Of a DNA stretch of 64,000 bases, positions 54,099-64,000 are shown piece by piece. Source of the DNA: Tiliqua scincoides (Eukaryota; Chordata; Lepidosauria; Squamata; Scincidae); assembly GCF_035046505.1 (NCBI RefSeq), contig NC_089826.1, positions 5,954,536 through 6,018,535 of the forward strand, read 5' to 3'. The position numbers and the translations under genes were made by a program. How positions within the stretch are numbered: position 1 is the stretch's first letter; every line of letters begins with the position of its first letter. Below the pieces are notes generated by a model. The model was not told the origin of the DNA, made no database searches, and saw nothing but the letters and a program-made list of their open reading frames with translations.

Positions 54099-54810
54099 GT
54101 TACCCTTCACATGCCTGATCTCGTCTGATCTCGGAAGCTAAGCAGGGTCAGGCCTGGTTAGTACTTGGATGGGAGACCACCTGGGAATACTGGGTGCTGT
54201 AGGCTTATACCATGATCTCGGAAGCTAAGCAGGGTCAGGCCTGGTTAGTACTTGGATGGGAGACCGCCTGAGAGTACCAGGTGCTGTAGGCTTATACCAT
54301 AGTCTTTCGAGACTGAAGGTTGCCAACCATCTCCCTATACTGAACACTATCTCCCGATCTTTTCTGATCTCGGAAGCTAAGCAGCGTCAGGCCTGGTTAG
54401 TACTTGGATGGGAGACCGCCTGGGAATACCAGGTGCTGTAGGCTTATACCATGATCTCGGAAGCTAAGCAGGGTCAGGCCTGGTTAGTACTTGGATGGGA
54501 GACCGCCTGAGAGTACCAGGTGCTGTAGGCTTATACCATAGTCTTTCGAGACTGAAGGTTGCCAACCATCTCCCTATACTGAACACTATCTCCCGATCTT
54601 GTCTGATCTCGGAAGCTAAGCAGCGTCAGGCCTGGTTAGTACTTGGATGGGAGACCGCCTGGGAATACCAGGTGCTGTAGGCTTATACCATGATCTCGGA
54701 AGCTAAGCAGGGTCAGGCCTGGTTAGTACTTGGATGGGAGACCGCCTGGGAATACTGGGTGCTGTAGGCTTATACCAGAGTCTTTCGAGACTGAAGGTTG
54801 CCAGCCAACC
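54099..54810 (+). repeat. 5S-derived SINE higher-order array, 239-bp period
   Basis: Composition: 5S unit, 5S unit (boundary 54214), tail (54301), linker (54329-54355), 5S unit (54356), 5S unit (54453), tail (54540), linker, 5S unit (54595), 5S unit (54692), tail (54779). Tail starts are 239 bp apart, and the 5S-5S spacing is 87 bp throughout. So each higher-order unit is a 5S dimer plus LINE-A tail plus 27-bp linker. The first two tails read CCATAG and the last CCAGAG. The 5S internal promoter is kept in every unit. Confidence 0.95.
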
Positions 54811-55417
54811 TTCTTTTCTGCATATGTGCTTAGTCCGTAAAATCATTTGTCCATCTGGGGCACCCGATGCGTATCACAGAGATTAACCTGTCTGTCTTTC
54901 AAGCTTGCTGTGTGTTTTACAGAGTGCGAGCCCGATAATGATGCCTTTTCCACCCATGGCAATTGAAAGCACTTACAGCAAAAACTGCTTGGCACCAAAG
55001 GAATTTGAAATCATTTTGCCCTTTTAAAATGTCTGCAAAATTGGCTGGCCCGGCCAGACGGATATCCAGAGCTTGGCACACATCGCAGTGGGTTTCCCAG
55101 TAATGGCTCCAAGCAGGTAGGTCCTGTAAATGATCTCTGATTGCAGTAAGTTCCCCCCAAATGAATTAATTAATCATTCAAAAGGTGAGAGGGGAGGAGG
55201 ACCAAGAAAAGATAAAACGGTAAGAGAAACAACTGCTGGGAAGAGGAGAAGATGGGATTATGAGCGGTATCTGCGGCACCAAGGTGCTTACTTTTTAATT
55301 GCTTTTCAGTGTGCCTTCAGTTCTTTTGCTGGTTTAAAGATTATGCAGCAAGTTGCTCAAGGAACTGGCCTGATGGTTGGGTTACTGGGTGTGCTTCTGC
55401 CTGTTCTAGTGCAGGTT
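54811..55417. other. Unassigned; candidate conserved non-coding block 54880-55090
   Basis: Repeat-free with acagagtgcgagcccgataa, catggcaattgaaagcactt and aaggaatttgaaatcatttt text. Conservation is untested. Confidence 0.35.
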
Positions 55418-55488
55418 AGAACATAAGAACAGCCCCGGCTGGATCAGGCCATAGGCCCATCTAGTCCAGCTTCCAAAATCTCACAGTG
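55418..55488 (-). mobile_element. LINE-B 3' terminal fragment
   Basis: Agaacataagaacagccccg, gatcaggccataggcccatc, agtccagcttcc; truncated after about 70 bp. Confidence 0.8.
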
Positions 55489-55530
55489 TTTACTCAGGCA
55501 GCAATCCAATAGACACTTACCTAAGATTAA

Positions 55531-55617
55531 GGCTGCAATCCTAACCACACTTTCCTAAGCCCCATTGAACAAAATAGGACTTACTTCTGAGTAGACCTGG
55601 TTAGGATTGTGCCCTAA
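55531..55617. mobile_element. Small MITE, GGCTGCAATCCTAACC family
   Basis: Ends aggctgcaatcctaacca and tggttaggattgtgccct are inverted. The centre cctaagccccattgaacaaa and ataggacttacttctgagta matches 31168-31290. Confidence 0.75.
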
Positions 55618-56280
55618 GTCTCATTAGGCTTTATGGGTCTGAATAGACATGCACAGACTTAGACATTTCCCTCTAGCTAAACAGAAGAAAACTGTATTTG
55701 ACCATTTACTCCCAGCAGAGCCCCAGTATGGTGTGCATGTTTTGGGGCATAGAGAAGGAATTGAAAGAAGAAAAGGAAAGAAGCGGGATTAAAACTGGGG
55801 AGAAGGGTTCCTGAGGTTTCAGAGTGGAAGACCCTGGCTGGAGAAGGGCTCTGTGTAGCCTGTAATTAGGGCTACAGGTGGGCCCAAAAGCAGGCTGTGA
55901 ATCACTTTGTCACTTTTAGTGGGGGAGCTAGTCTCTCCCATGGAATAAACACTCTCAATGTCCTAAGTCTCAGAATGTAGCCAGCAGAGAAGCCCTCTTA
56001 CAGATGACTTTGCTTTCAGAAGACACTCTGGACTGTACTCTCCGGATCAGTGCACTCCTTACTTCTGCCTCTTGCTCTCCACAAAGACAGCATTTGTCCG
56101 CAGATTTTTCTCCCTGTGATCTAGAACGCTGAGTGCCCAAACAGAAGGCAAGTTTATGTTCCTTTGTTTGAACTATCCTCTTGAGAGCGTTGCTTTCCAA
56201 AGGGAAATTCTAAATGTACAAACCAGGACCCTGATGATTCGTTTCAATGGGCCTGGATTTGTATTATATCTTTATATAAT
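55618..56280. other. Unassigned
   Basis: No repeat recognised. The left half of an inverted repeat (gggcctggat, 56249-56258) sits next to the LINE-A insertion. Confidence 0.4.
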
Positions 56281-56625
56281 CTACAGCTGCGATACAAGGA
56301 CATCTGCAAGAGGGATCTGAAGGCCTTAGGAGTGGACCTCAACAGGTGGGAAACCCTGGCCTCTGAGCGGCCCGCTTGGAGGCAGGCTGTGCAGCATGGC
56401 CTTTCCCAGTTTGAAGAGACACTTGGCCAACAGTCTGAGGCAAAGAGGCAAAGAAGGAAGGCCCATAGCCAGGGAGACAGACCAGGGACAGACTGCACTT
56501 GCTCCCAGTGTGGAAGGGATTGTCACTCCCGAATCGGCCTTTTCAGCCACACTCTTCGCTGTTCCAGAACCACCTTTCAGAGCGCGATACCAGAGTCTTT
56601 CGAGACTGAAGGTTGCCAACAACAA
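56281..56625 (+). mobile_element. LINE-A, 5'-truncated copy
   Basis: It starts at the LRYKDICKRDLK segment and is open to its stop, with finger CSQCGRDCHSRIGLFSH and the CCAGAG tail ending (AAC). It lies between the arms of an AT-rich inverted repeat (56249-56280, 56636-56683). Confidence 0.9.
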
Positions 56626-56823
56626 ATCTATTATATAGATCTATTATATCTACAAATTATATACTTATTATATCCAGGCCCAACCTTATCGTCAGATGAC
56701 ATTTTAATGATTGTCAGACAATTTGTAGTTTAATTAATGTTGATAGTTTTCTCATCTAGAATACCATTTAGGAATACTATTTTTCAAGATCTTCATTGGC
56801 TGGGAGTATGATATACTTTTGAA

Positions 56824-56858
56824 ATGAATGAATGAATGAATGAATGAATGAATGAATG
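56824..56858 (+). repeat. (GAAT)n microsatellite
   Basis: About eight and a half GAAT units. Confidence 0.95.
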
Positions 56859-56877
56859 GGGGAACTATCTAACTTTC

Positions 56878-57028
56878 AGATGTAGCCACAATGCAGCCCC
56901 AAGATAAAGGAACAAATGGCCTTACTTTACCTTAAGGAGGCCTCCATGACTGCCCTGCCACCACAATATGCACGTGCCCCATTGGTACAACTGCATCAGA
57001 GCTAGAAAGTTGGACAGGATTGAATGAC
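56878..57028. mobile_element. Short MITE, GGGCCCAATCCTA family, diverged
   Basis: Gccacaatgcagccccaaga, cttaaggaggcctccatgac and gctagaaagttggacaggat match 13328-13495. Confidence 0.6.
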
Positions 57029-57879
57029 TCACATGAGTAGACCACTCTGAGCAATGAAGAGGAAAAAGAAAAAGCAATATATACACAAATACATCACAGG
57101 GATGAAAAAAGAGTTCACCAGAACTACAGTGCCACATTTTCCGTGATGAACAATTTTGTTTATTTTCAGTTTTAAGCTCTTTTTGTTTTTTAGCCATGAA
57201 AAATGTCTCTCCCTTCCTGGATCCTCTAAGAATCTATTTTCCTGGCACCGCAACCGTTCTGGAGGTTCACGTCGCATCTTTCATGCTCCCTGTTGTCCCT
57301 TCAGAGACCAAATATGCAATGTACCTTCTAATGAAACGATATAACACTATATCGCAGAACCAATACGTTCTGCACACGTGGCCAAGATCTAAAGATACCC
57401 TTCCATTTCTCATGCTTGATTGCAGGCAGAGCTCCTACACGCATTTTCAAAACAAATGGTGGAAAAAAGGCACTCAAGAGTTAATCTGGCTCTTTTTCAG
57501 CTGGAGAAGTCATCCTTCCTTCCTATGAGTAATTGATGCCCTACTGGGCTGTCAGGGACCTTTCTCAGAAATCAGGAGTGACTTTCATCTTTGTGAGCCA
57601 TTAAAGAAGCCATGCCTTCTACAACATTGTCTAGCATTTGTGCAGGTGGGAGAATGTGCGCTAGTCCCTTGTTTATATCTCCACTTCAACCAAGCAGCAG
57701 AGAATGACTGCTGGGTGTCGTAATGCATTCTGGGGGGATGTCTTTTTTTGCTCCCAGAATGAGATTCAACCAAGCAAATGGGAAAGAACGGGTTGCACCC
57801 AAAGATTCTCCTCCTGTGGAGAAATGGCTCTTCCTCCAGAGCAAGCGTCTCTTCCTGTGGAGCAAGCAACTCTGAAAGC
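57029..57879. other. Unassigned
   Basis: No repeat recognised. Open frames around 57196-57528 have no known motif. Confidence 0.4.
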
Positions 57880-58103
57880 CAGTAGCATAGCTAGAGGGGG
57901 TGCAAAGCGCTAAGTTTTCCAGGGAGCCCAAGCACAGTGTGCAAGGGGCCCTACCTCCTCCCCTTTGGAGCCATGCATGTGCCTCTCTTTTGCTCCCTGT
58001 GCCTGGAATGGCTCCGAAAGGGGAGCAGGAGCGCCAGCTTGAACACCGTGGTGAGGCGACCTGCCAAACTTAGTGCTTTGCATCCCCTCTAGCTATGCCA
58101 CTG
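57880..58103. mobile_element. Fold-back MITE, CAGTGGCATAGCTAGA family
   Basis: Left arm cagtagcatagctagagg, gcaaagcgctaagtttt; right arm is its complement ending ctctagctatgccactg. Arms are about 39 bp, and the element is 224 bp. There is no convincing 8-bp duplication, so the superfamily is open. Confidence 0.75.
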
Positions 58104-58211
58104 GCTTTGGGTGAACTGGGTTGGCTGTGGCTGCCTCCAACAAAACCATTTATCATAGAATTATCTTATTAAAGAAGAATTATGCACGCATAAGGGAGGA
58201 ATTGAATGGGG

Positions 58212-58263
58212 ATGAGACACTGGCCTCCCGCAACAGGCGACGCAAGCCCTAGTGATGCCACTG
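58212..58263. mobile_element. Terminal fragment of the CAGTGGCGTCACTA hAT MITE
   Basis: Gagacactggcctcccgcaa and gcaagccctagtgatgccac match the right end of the copies at 9205 and 19810. Confidence 0.6.
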
Positions 58264-58910
58264 CTCCTTGTTTCCTTCCATGAAACCCAGAAGTGGGACT
58301 CATGGGTTTCACAGCAGTGCATGAGGAGTGCAAAGGAGGGCAATGGTCAACTTCTCACTTGAGTGAGCGGGAAGCAAATCGGTGCAGGGTGCATTGATGG
58401 CAGCTTGGAGAGAGGCAGTAGACTTGGCATGAACAGTACCCCAAATCTGCCCCCCCCCAAGACACCTCTCAATCTGCTTCTGATGCAACCCCATCGGGTG
58501 GCCTCATGGATGGGCCAGCAGTGATCCTGACAACCACTCATCCGTTGACCATTGGTCAGTGTAGCAGTACAGCACCAAAACAATTTCAAGTGAGTTCTCC
58601 TCCCAAACCACCACTTCTTAAGCATTGTGTGTTTGCCTAAGCTGAAGCCTTTAAGCTAGAATTTGGAACATAAAGGCCCTGCTGGCTAATATCTATTTGA
58701 GCTGCCAGATGGCAGCTAAATATGTATTTTGTGTTTTTTGTTTTTTTTTTCTGTAGACAGCCAAAGAAACAAACATCCCCAACTCTTTTGATTTCTTATG
58801 CAAACTGTCCCCAAATATGCTCAACGATTCTTCTCTCATCATACCTCAGACTGGGAATTCCATCCGATAGGTAAGCAAGCATTGCCAAGATGTGCAGCAC
58901 GGCCTCCTAC
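58264..58910. other. Unassigned
   Basis: C-run at 58450-58458 and T-run 58738-58750; nothing else recognised. Confidence 0.4.
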
Positions 58911-59164
58911 CAGTGGCATAGCTAGAAGGGGTGCAAAGCGCTAAGTTTTGCAGGGAGCCTCACCGCAGCGTGCAAGCGGCTTCGCCTCCTCCCTTTCAGA
59001 GCCATTCCAGGTTGGGGGGGGGGAGCAAAGTGAATGCAGGGAGGTGAATGCCTCCATTTTGCTCCCCTGTCTGGAATGGCTTCAAAGGGGAGGGGCTGCT
59101 TGCACGCCACGGTGAGGCTTCCTGCAAAACTTAGTGCTTTGCACCCCCTCTAGCTATGCCACTG
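58911..59164. mobile_element. Fold-back MITE, CAGTGGCATAGCTAGA family
   Basis: The second complete copy: cagtggcatagctagaaggg and the complement of cagtggcatagctagagggg. Two internal cggcttcgcctcc/gcctccattttgctcccc blocks are mirrored. It is 254 bp. Confidence 0.78.
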
Positions 59165-59444
59165 TGTCACTACTCCAAACTCACAGGGGTAACTTGCAGC
59201 ATCCCAGAGCTAAACCCACCGGAGCATTTTTCTGAGAAAAGTAGCAGGAACATAGTTCATTTTTGGTTTTCTGTCAGCTTTAAGAATGCCTGTTTGAGAG
59301 CCTTTTGCTACAGTGGATGACTTTGATGGCCATTCCATCTTGAAACCCCGAAGACATCCTCAACCACTTTGGCTCCTGTGACTATGAGTTGCAGATGGAG
59401 TCATTCAAATAAGTAACAGAAATCCTGTATCTGGCACACACAGG

Positions 59445-60278
59445 GCCTCTGAGAGGAATTTTATCAGGGGGTACAAAGTTTCTTTGGGGCCCCTTCCCCA
59501 AATCATTGCAAGAGATTTGTATCGTTGTATTTAGGCTCACAGAAGAATGGAAAGTGTCCTGTGTACACCAAAACAGACTTCTACAGCAGCTGTAGTCCCG
59601 CAGCTCTGTCCCTGATCAGGGCCTAGGAGAGGGGGGTAAAGGGGGTAATTTGTACCCGGGCCCAGGGCAAAAAGGCGGGCCCAGAAATTCCCTGGAATCT
59701 GACATTTTCCTATTTACTCAGATTTGTTGCCAGTATGGGATGCTGGGGACATTACTGATGCCACCTGGGTGGGTAGACCTGGGCTCCAAAGACTTTTCCA
59801 GCTGTCTCTACCCTCCGCTCACCCTGCTTTACCCCTCCCTACCCCTATACTGCTCACCTGTCACTACCCTCCCCTGCTCTGTTTCACCCCCCCCCTTTGC
59901 AAAGGGGTCCCAAAAGAAATTTTGTACCCCCTGATAAAATTTCTCTTGGAGGCCCCATTCCTGTACACCCCTATACTCCTCTACACTTCCTCATGGGAAG
60001 CAAATCCAAAAGCCAAAGAGCAACTGCAGCAGATCGGTTTCCTCCCATATGTGACACTTAAGGAATGTGTGTGTTCCTGGGACTCGTGTGTATGGCTTGT
60101 GGCTTGTGTGTATGGCTTGATAATGCCCCCAGCATCCCATGTAGGCAGTGAGTCTGGGTGAGATTGGAAAATGGAAGATCCCAGGAAACTTCTGGGTCCC
60201 TTCCTTTGGCTCCCGGGCCCCCTTTCTGACCCTAGGTTCCGGTACAATTTACCTCCTTTACCCCCCTCTCCTAGGCTA
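59445..60278. mobile_element. Two overlapping inverted-repeat elements
   Basis: Pair A: gagaggaattttatcagggg (59457) against the complement at 59927-59946. Pair B: cctaggagaggggggtaaag (59622) against its complement at 60256-60275, with further mirrored text ccagtatgggatgctgggga (59731) and its complement at about 60121-60140. Arms A and B interlock and are not nested. Superfamily unknown; non-coding. Confidence 0.6.
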
Positions 60279-60689
60279 TTGGTGCACAGCATACAGCAGG
60301 TGGAGCAAAAGTATTTGCTAGCCTTGAGAGAGGTAATCTAAGGACAGTTTTACCCTGGCTTTAAAAAAAAATGTAATTAGGACTAATGCATTTTTCGTGT
60401 GCAGCATTAAAAACACAGGCTTGTCCTTTTCTTTGGAAAGGGAAGAGCCTGTCTGTTTGGAAATATGCAGAAAATTATTTATCAGTATCGCAAAAGGTGT
60501 ATGTTTGAGGTAGGGCAGTTGGGTTGAAAACATGATCCTCACCTAATGTCTCTGAGAGCTGCCTTATTTTCTCTTTAGAAATGCAGCCCTACCCAGTGCT
60601 GTGGAGGGGGAGATGGTTTTGCCCCAGCCTGGTCACAGATTGCCCCGATCAAAGACCTTACTGATGTTTCTCGGTACTTAAGCCCCCAC

Positions 60690-60830
60690 TCCCACCATTT
60701 TTGATGTTTTAATATTGTTTTTATCAGCCCCTTTTTCTTGATTTTACTGTCATATTGTACACTGCTTTGAGCTCCAGAAAAAAAGCAACATAGAAATCTT
60801 TTAAATAAATACATACATAAATTTGGATTT
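60690..60830 (+). mobile_element. BovB/Sauria-like 3' tail
   Basis: Tattgtacactgctttgagc, tccagaaaaaaagcaacata and ttaaataaatacatacataa resemble the GCTTTGAG...AATAAATA 3' end of reptile LINE/SINE pairs. Confidence 0.55.
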
Positions 60831-61976
60831 GTATAGAATCCAGTCGGCAGGCAAACCAGAAGTAAGTCTGAGACGTGAGAATTTTCATCTCTGGCTAACA
60901 ATTGCCTGATTATTCCTGAACCATTCTGCTCGCCAGGACATGGTTTCTGGATCCCAGGAGCCTCCCATTCAAGCAACACCATCCCAATGCGCGCAATGAA
61001 TAACCAATGACATGTTATCAGTTTGGAAAACAAGGCCAAGATGATTTATATGCACCTTGAAGAGTCTCCGCATGATGGAAATCCATTTTTAATAGGCAGG
61101 CCGCGTTTTGAGTCTGAATTGGCTATTGTGAGACAGATAATGGCTGGAAACAGCTTTAGAAAATGGATAGTCTTTACACTGGCATTTGGTTGTTTCCTAC
61201 GAGGAAATTACAAGTAAGAATGGCCTGTGTGTATTTTTAGCGCCCATGTCTTCGTCATCATTCCTTGTGAATGGATCATAATTTCCTACCAGATGCTAAG
61301 AACATGAAGATGTGTCTAGAATCTGAAGCCCATCAAGATGGAGTTATCAACAGAGATCCATGATGGAACCTCTTGGCCTCCGCTGGAGATGTCAATAGAG
61401 ATCATCATCAGTGGTTGAAAACCACTGGACCAAATTTGGTCACCTGGACCAAATCACAGGAGCCAGGGTTCATGGTTGTCACCTTTAAAGCCCTTAAAAG
61501 GTTGGAACCACATAAACGTGCCTTAAGAGTTCCACTCTCTCAAGCTTCTCTAGGAAACCCAATCTCCCTCTCCCCCATGTTCCCCACCCCTTTGTTCTGT
61601 CCCTTCTCCTCCTAAGGAAGCAATTCCCACATTTACCTGGGTCACAACACCCCCACAGCCTCTTCTTCCCAGTTCAGCCGGGTGCCACTATCTTGGATCT
61701 CATGAAATCTTGTGAGATTCAAGATGGTGGTTCCCAAATCTTCGCAAAAATCCAAGATGGTGCTGCCTGGGGAGAGCAGGTAGGAGTGGTGATCAGGGAC
61801 ATCCCTGGCAACCTGTGTGTGTCGCAACACCCTAAGATGTCACAGCACACACTCTGGGAGCCCCTGTTCTAAGGTATTCCTGTCTCCTCCCATTGTCTTT
61901 CCTCCTTCTAATTGCTTTCCCCATGAGCCCACTGAATATGACGGGTAGCGATGTAATTCTCCCATGTAGATTAAGG
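60831..61976. other. Unassigned; candidate conserved block 61000-61215
   Basis: 61000-61215 is repeat-free with a 64-codon open frame ending at a donor-like caa|gtaaga. Neither a good acceptor nor a recognisable protein motif was found, so a conserved non-coding element is as likely as an exon. 61850-61870 (ctgggagcccctg) looks like a hAT end. Confidence 0.35.
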
Positions 61977-62152
61977 GCCCAATCCTATGCAACTTTCCAG
62001 CACCCTTTCCACCATGCAGCCTCAGGGTAAGGAAACAAATGTTCCCATACATTGAGGAGGTCTCTGAGATTGCCTCCCCATCACAAGATGCAGTGCACAG
62101 ACTATTGACACGGCTGATCCAGCACTGGAAAATTGGATAGGATTGGGCCCTA
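61977..62152. mobile_element. Short MITE, GGGCCCAATCCTA family, complete
   Basis: Ends gggcccaatcctatgc and gataggattgggccc are inverted; the element is 176 bp. Flanks are ttaa on the left and taa on the right. That might be a TTAA-type target or partly the element's own end, so the superfamily is not decided. Confidence 0.78.
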
Positions 62153-62158
62153 AGTGCC

Positions 62159-62477
62159 ACCTCCTGATTTTAGAAATGGGCTATGTCAGAATGCCAGATG
62201 CATGGGAGGGCACCAGGATGAGGTCTCTTGTTATCTGGTGTGCTCCCTGGGGCATTTGGTGGGCCGCTGTGAGATACAGGAAGCTGGACTAGATGGGCCT
62301 ATGGCCTGATCCAGTGGGGCTGTTCTTATGTTCTTAACTACAATTCCCAGGAAGCCTTGCAGGTCTCTTGTTATCTGGTGTGCTCCCTGGGGCATTTGGT
62401 GGGCCACTGTGAGAAACAGGAAGCTGGACTAGATGGGCCTATGGCCTGATCCAGTGGGGCTGTTCTTATGTTCTTAA
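62159..62477 (+). repeat. LINE-B 3' end with two 3' UTR units
   Basis: It starts in the distal part of the LINE-B 3' region (ctcctgattttagaaatggg, cagaatgccagatgcatggg), then has two 3' UTR units with the common linker, ending gttcttatgttcttaag. Confidence 0.92.
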
Positions 62478-63400
62478 GTGTGTGTGATCCAATTCAGTCA
62501 GGCCCGGTTTGAACTCCTCCCACCGTCTCAATGTTTTGAGCACTATAGTAAAGCGTTGTGCATCTTCAATCTCATTTCCATGTTCCTTTTATTCGAAATT
62601 AACCATTTGTGAGTTGAGATATGGCCCACAAGAGTTAACTGACCACTGCTTGCTGGCTCATTGGCTCTAGTTGCACTTGGGGAGAGAAAGAGAGAGAAGG
62701 TTTTCAAAGGAAAAGGGATGTGGAGTGTTACCAATCCTGGGTGCTGGCTGGAACAGTGGGTCTTGGATGGCGGCTGGAGTGGAGGTGGCTTGATGCAGCA
62801 CCTGCACAAGACAGGATGCAATGGGTGAAGAGACAATGAACAACTGGCTGTTTCTATTGCACTGCAGTTGTGCTCATTCCTGCATGGAACCCCATCTTGT
62901 GCACGTGGAAATGGATCTGTGCAAATTCTTCTTTGCCACTGGATTGCACAGCCTTCCAGCTCAGGCACAGAAGCATTCAAGCACAGGATTTTGGTTTTCA
63001 GCATTCAAAGCTTTGTCAATGCTGGATGAAGGAACTTTCTCTTTTTCCCTACTACAGATCGCGAGAGATGATTGTTGAACCCACCCAGCACCTCCACCAG
63101 CAGGTCTATCAGCATCAGATCCTCTCCAAGTATTTATTGCAACTTAGCCATTTCATGACACACACACCCCCAGCTAATCGCTGAGGCTAAACAGTAAATT
63201 GAATAGTAAGGCCATCTCTGACCGACTCATGCAGTTTAAACAAGCATTTCCGTCTTGAAGGTACTGTAGCAGAGCTCGCGTCTAAATGCATGCTGAAAGT
63301 CTCAGAATTGCAGCGCATCCTTTGAAATGGGTGTGCGGAAATAAAGGGAGGGTTTGCAGATCTTGATCCATGCAATTGTGTTTTGCCCCCAGACTGTTTT
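62478..63400. other. Unassigned
   Basis: No repeat or exon recognised. Confidence 0.4.
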
Positions 63401-63640
63401 CTCTCCTATCAGTGACAGTTTGTGAGAAGGAGAGCGTCGGATACAATATTAAACTGTGTAATCAACTCAATGTTCAAGGCAAACAATGGCATGGAAAGAC
63501 ATGTTGATTACAGTCGCCAGTTGGCGATGACCGGGGGTTCATGCAAATTAACAAACCGTAATCAGCTGCCCAGAGTTTTATGAACGGAGCTGCCAGGAAA
63601 ATCTCACCTGAGGTGAAATTGTTTGGGGGTGGTCCACTTG
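63401..63640. promoter_or_regulatory. Candidate conserved non-coding element with an octamer motif
   Basis: Repeat-free. It contains the octamer ATGCAAAT (63542-63549) inside ggttcatgcaaattaacaaa, and further ttgattaca and gtaatca motifs. Enhancer-like by composition only. Confidence 0.35.
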
Positions 63641-63700
63641 GAACTCAGTAGTTCTGAGGAATGGGCAGCTTGACAAGATAAAAAAAAATACACCTGGCCC

Positions 63701-63933
63701 CAGTAGTGGAGCTAGAGGGAGGCAGAACTGTAAGTCCAAAACCTGTCATGTAAGCTGCCCCCCTGCTCTTGGGGTCATTCCAAGAAGCAGAAGCAATCAG
63801 AGGTATCTCCTCTGTGTTGCTTTTGCCCCTGGACAGGCTCCAAGAGCGAGGAGGAGCGGCAGCTTACATGGCGAGCTTTGGGGCCGTGTGGGACTTTCAG
63901 CTCTACCCCCCCCTCGAGCTCTGCTATTGCCTG
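63701..63933. mobile_element. Fold-back MITE related to the CAGTGGCATAGCTAGA family
   Basis: Left cagtagtggagctagaggga with ggcagaactgtaagtcc; right complement gggactttcagctctaccc ending gagctctgctattgcctg. It is a more diverged subfamily. Confidence 0.65.
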
Positions 63934-64000
63934 CCCCAGCAGTGATGCAGTTTTGTCAACAGTCTGACTTTGGACCAGCAGAGAGTCTGGGCAAAAGTCA

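Noticed and set aside
57872-58111. 8-bp hAT duplication around the fold-back MITE
   Set aside because: ctgaaagc and gctttggg are partly inverted, not direct repeats, so they extend the arms and do not show a target duplication.

Overview
The window looks like nuclear DNA of a squamate reptile (lizard type). The evidence is a mix of CR1-type LINE 3' ends finishing in an 8-bp motif (TTCTTATG), a Sauria-type tRNA-derived SINE ending in (ATT)n, BovB/L2-like 3' tails, a pogo/Tigger MITE and many non-autonomous hAT transposons. I found no host protein-coding exon and no genuine RNA gene that I can defend. This appears to be intergenic or deep intronic sequence, with several stretches that look like conserved non-coding DNA.

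Two LINE families dominate. The first (LINE-A here) has eight 5'-truncated copies at 302-1002, 5783-6319, 9262-9723, 11014-11362 (-), 21907-22351, 39765-40251, 47371-47846 (-) and 56281-56625. It encodes a C-terminal ORF2 segment with a C2HC finger, and the 47371 copy also keeps part of the reverse transcriptase. The second is a CR1/L3-like LINE (LINE-B) with bodies at 41911-42506, 49508-50513 and 52323-52816, all on the minus strand, plus many 3'-UTR-only fragments.

The most interesting content is a LINE/SINE partnership with tandem amplification. A SINE built from 5S rRNA carries exactly the LINE-A 3' end, including a small AGTCT-TTCG-AGACT hairpin. Its 5S part is multiplied head to tail with an exact 87-bp period: three units at 10273-10590, three at 36887-37204, ten at 24152-25060, and a 239-bp higher-order form at 54099-54810. 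LINE-B does something parallel. About 140 bp of its 3' UTR is repeated 12 times at 14782-16451 and 2-4 times at four other loci, always with the same linker.

Layout. 1-1500: two hAT MITEs share one 8-bp target, one of them split by LINE-A. 1.5-5.8 kb: mostly single copy. 5.8-11.4 kb: LINE-A, Tigger, hAT and 5S-SINE cluster. 11.6-16.5 kb: LINE-B 3'-UTR arrays. 16.5-24.1 kb: hAT, an unidentified dispersed repeat, LINE-A and a Sauria SINE. 24.15-25.06 kb: the 5S array. 25-34 kb: sparse old repeats plus hAT copies with clean 8-bp duplications. 34-41.6 kb: 5S SINEs, hAT elements, LINE-A and two possible solo LTRs (one at 32.2 kb). 41.6-56.6 kb: LINE-B bodies, GC-rich MITEs, the deleted LINE-A, nested hAT/LINE-B, the higher-order 5S array and LINE-A. 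56.6-64 kb: fold-back MITEs, short LINE-B tails and candidate conserved elements.

All identifications are by eye. Family names are similarity judgements, and element edges are exact only where a target-site duplication is quoted.
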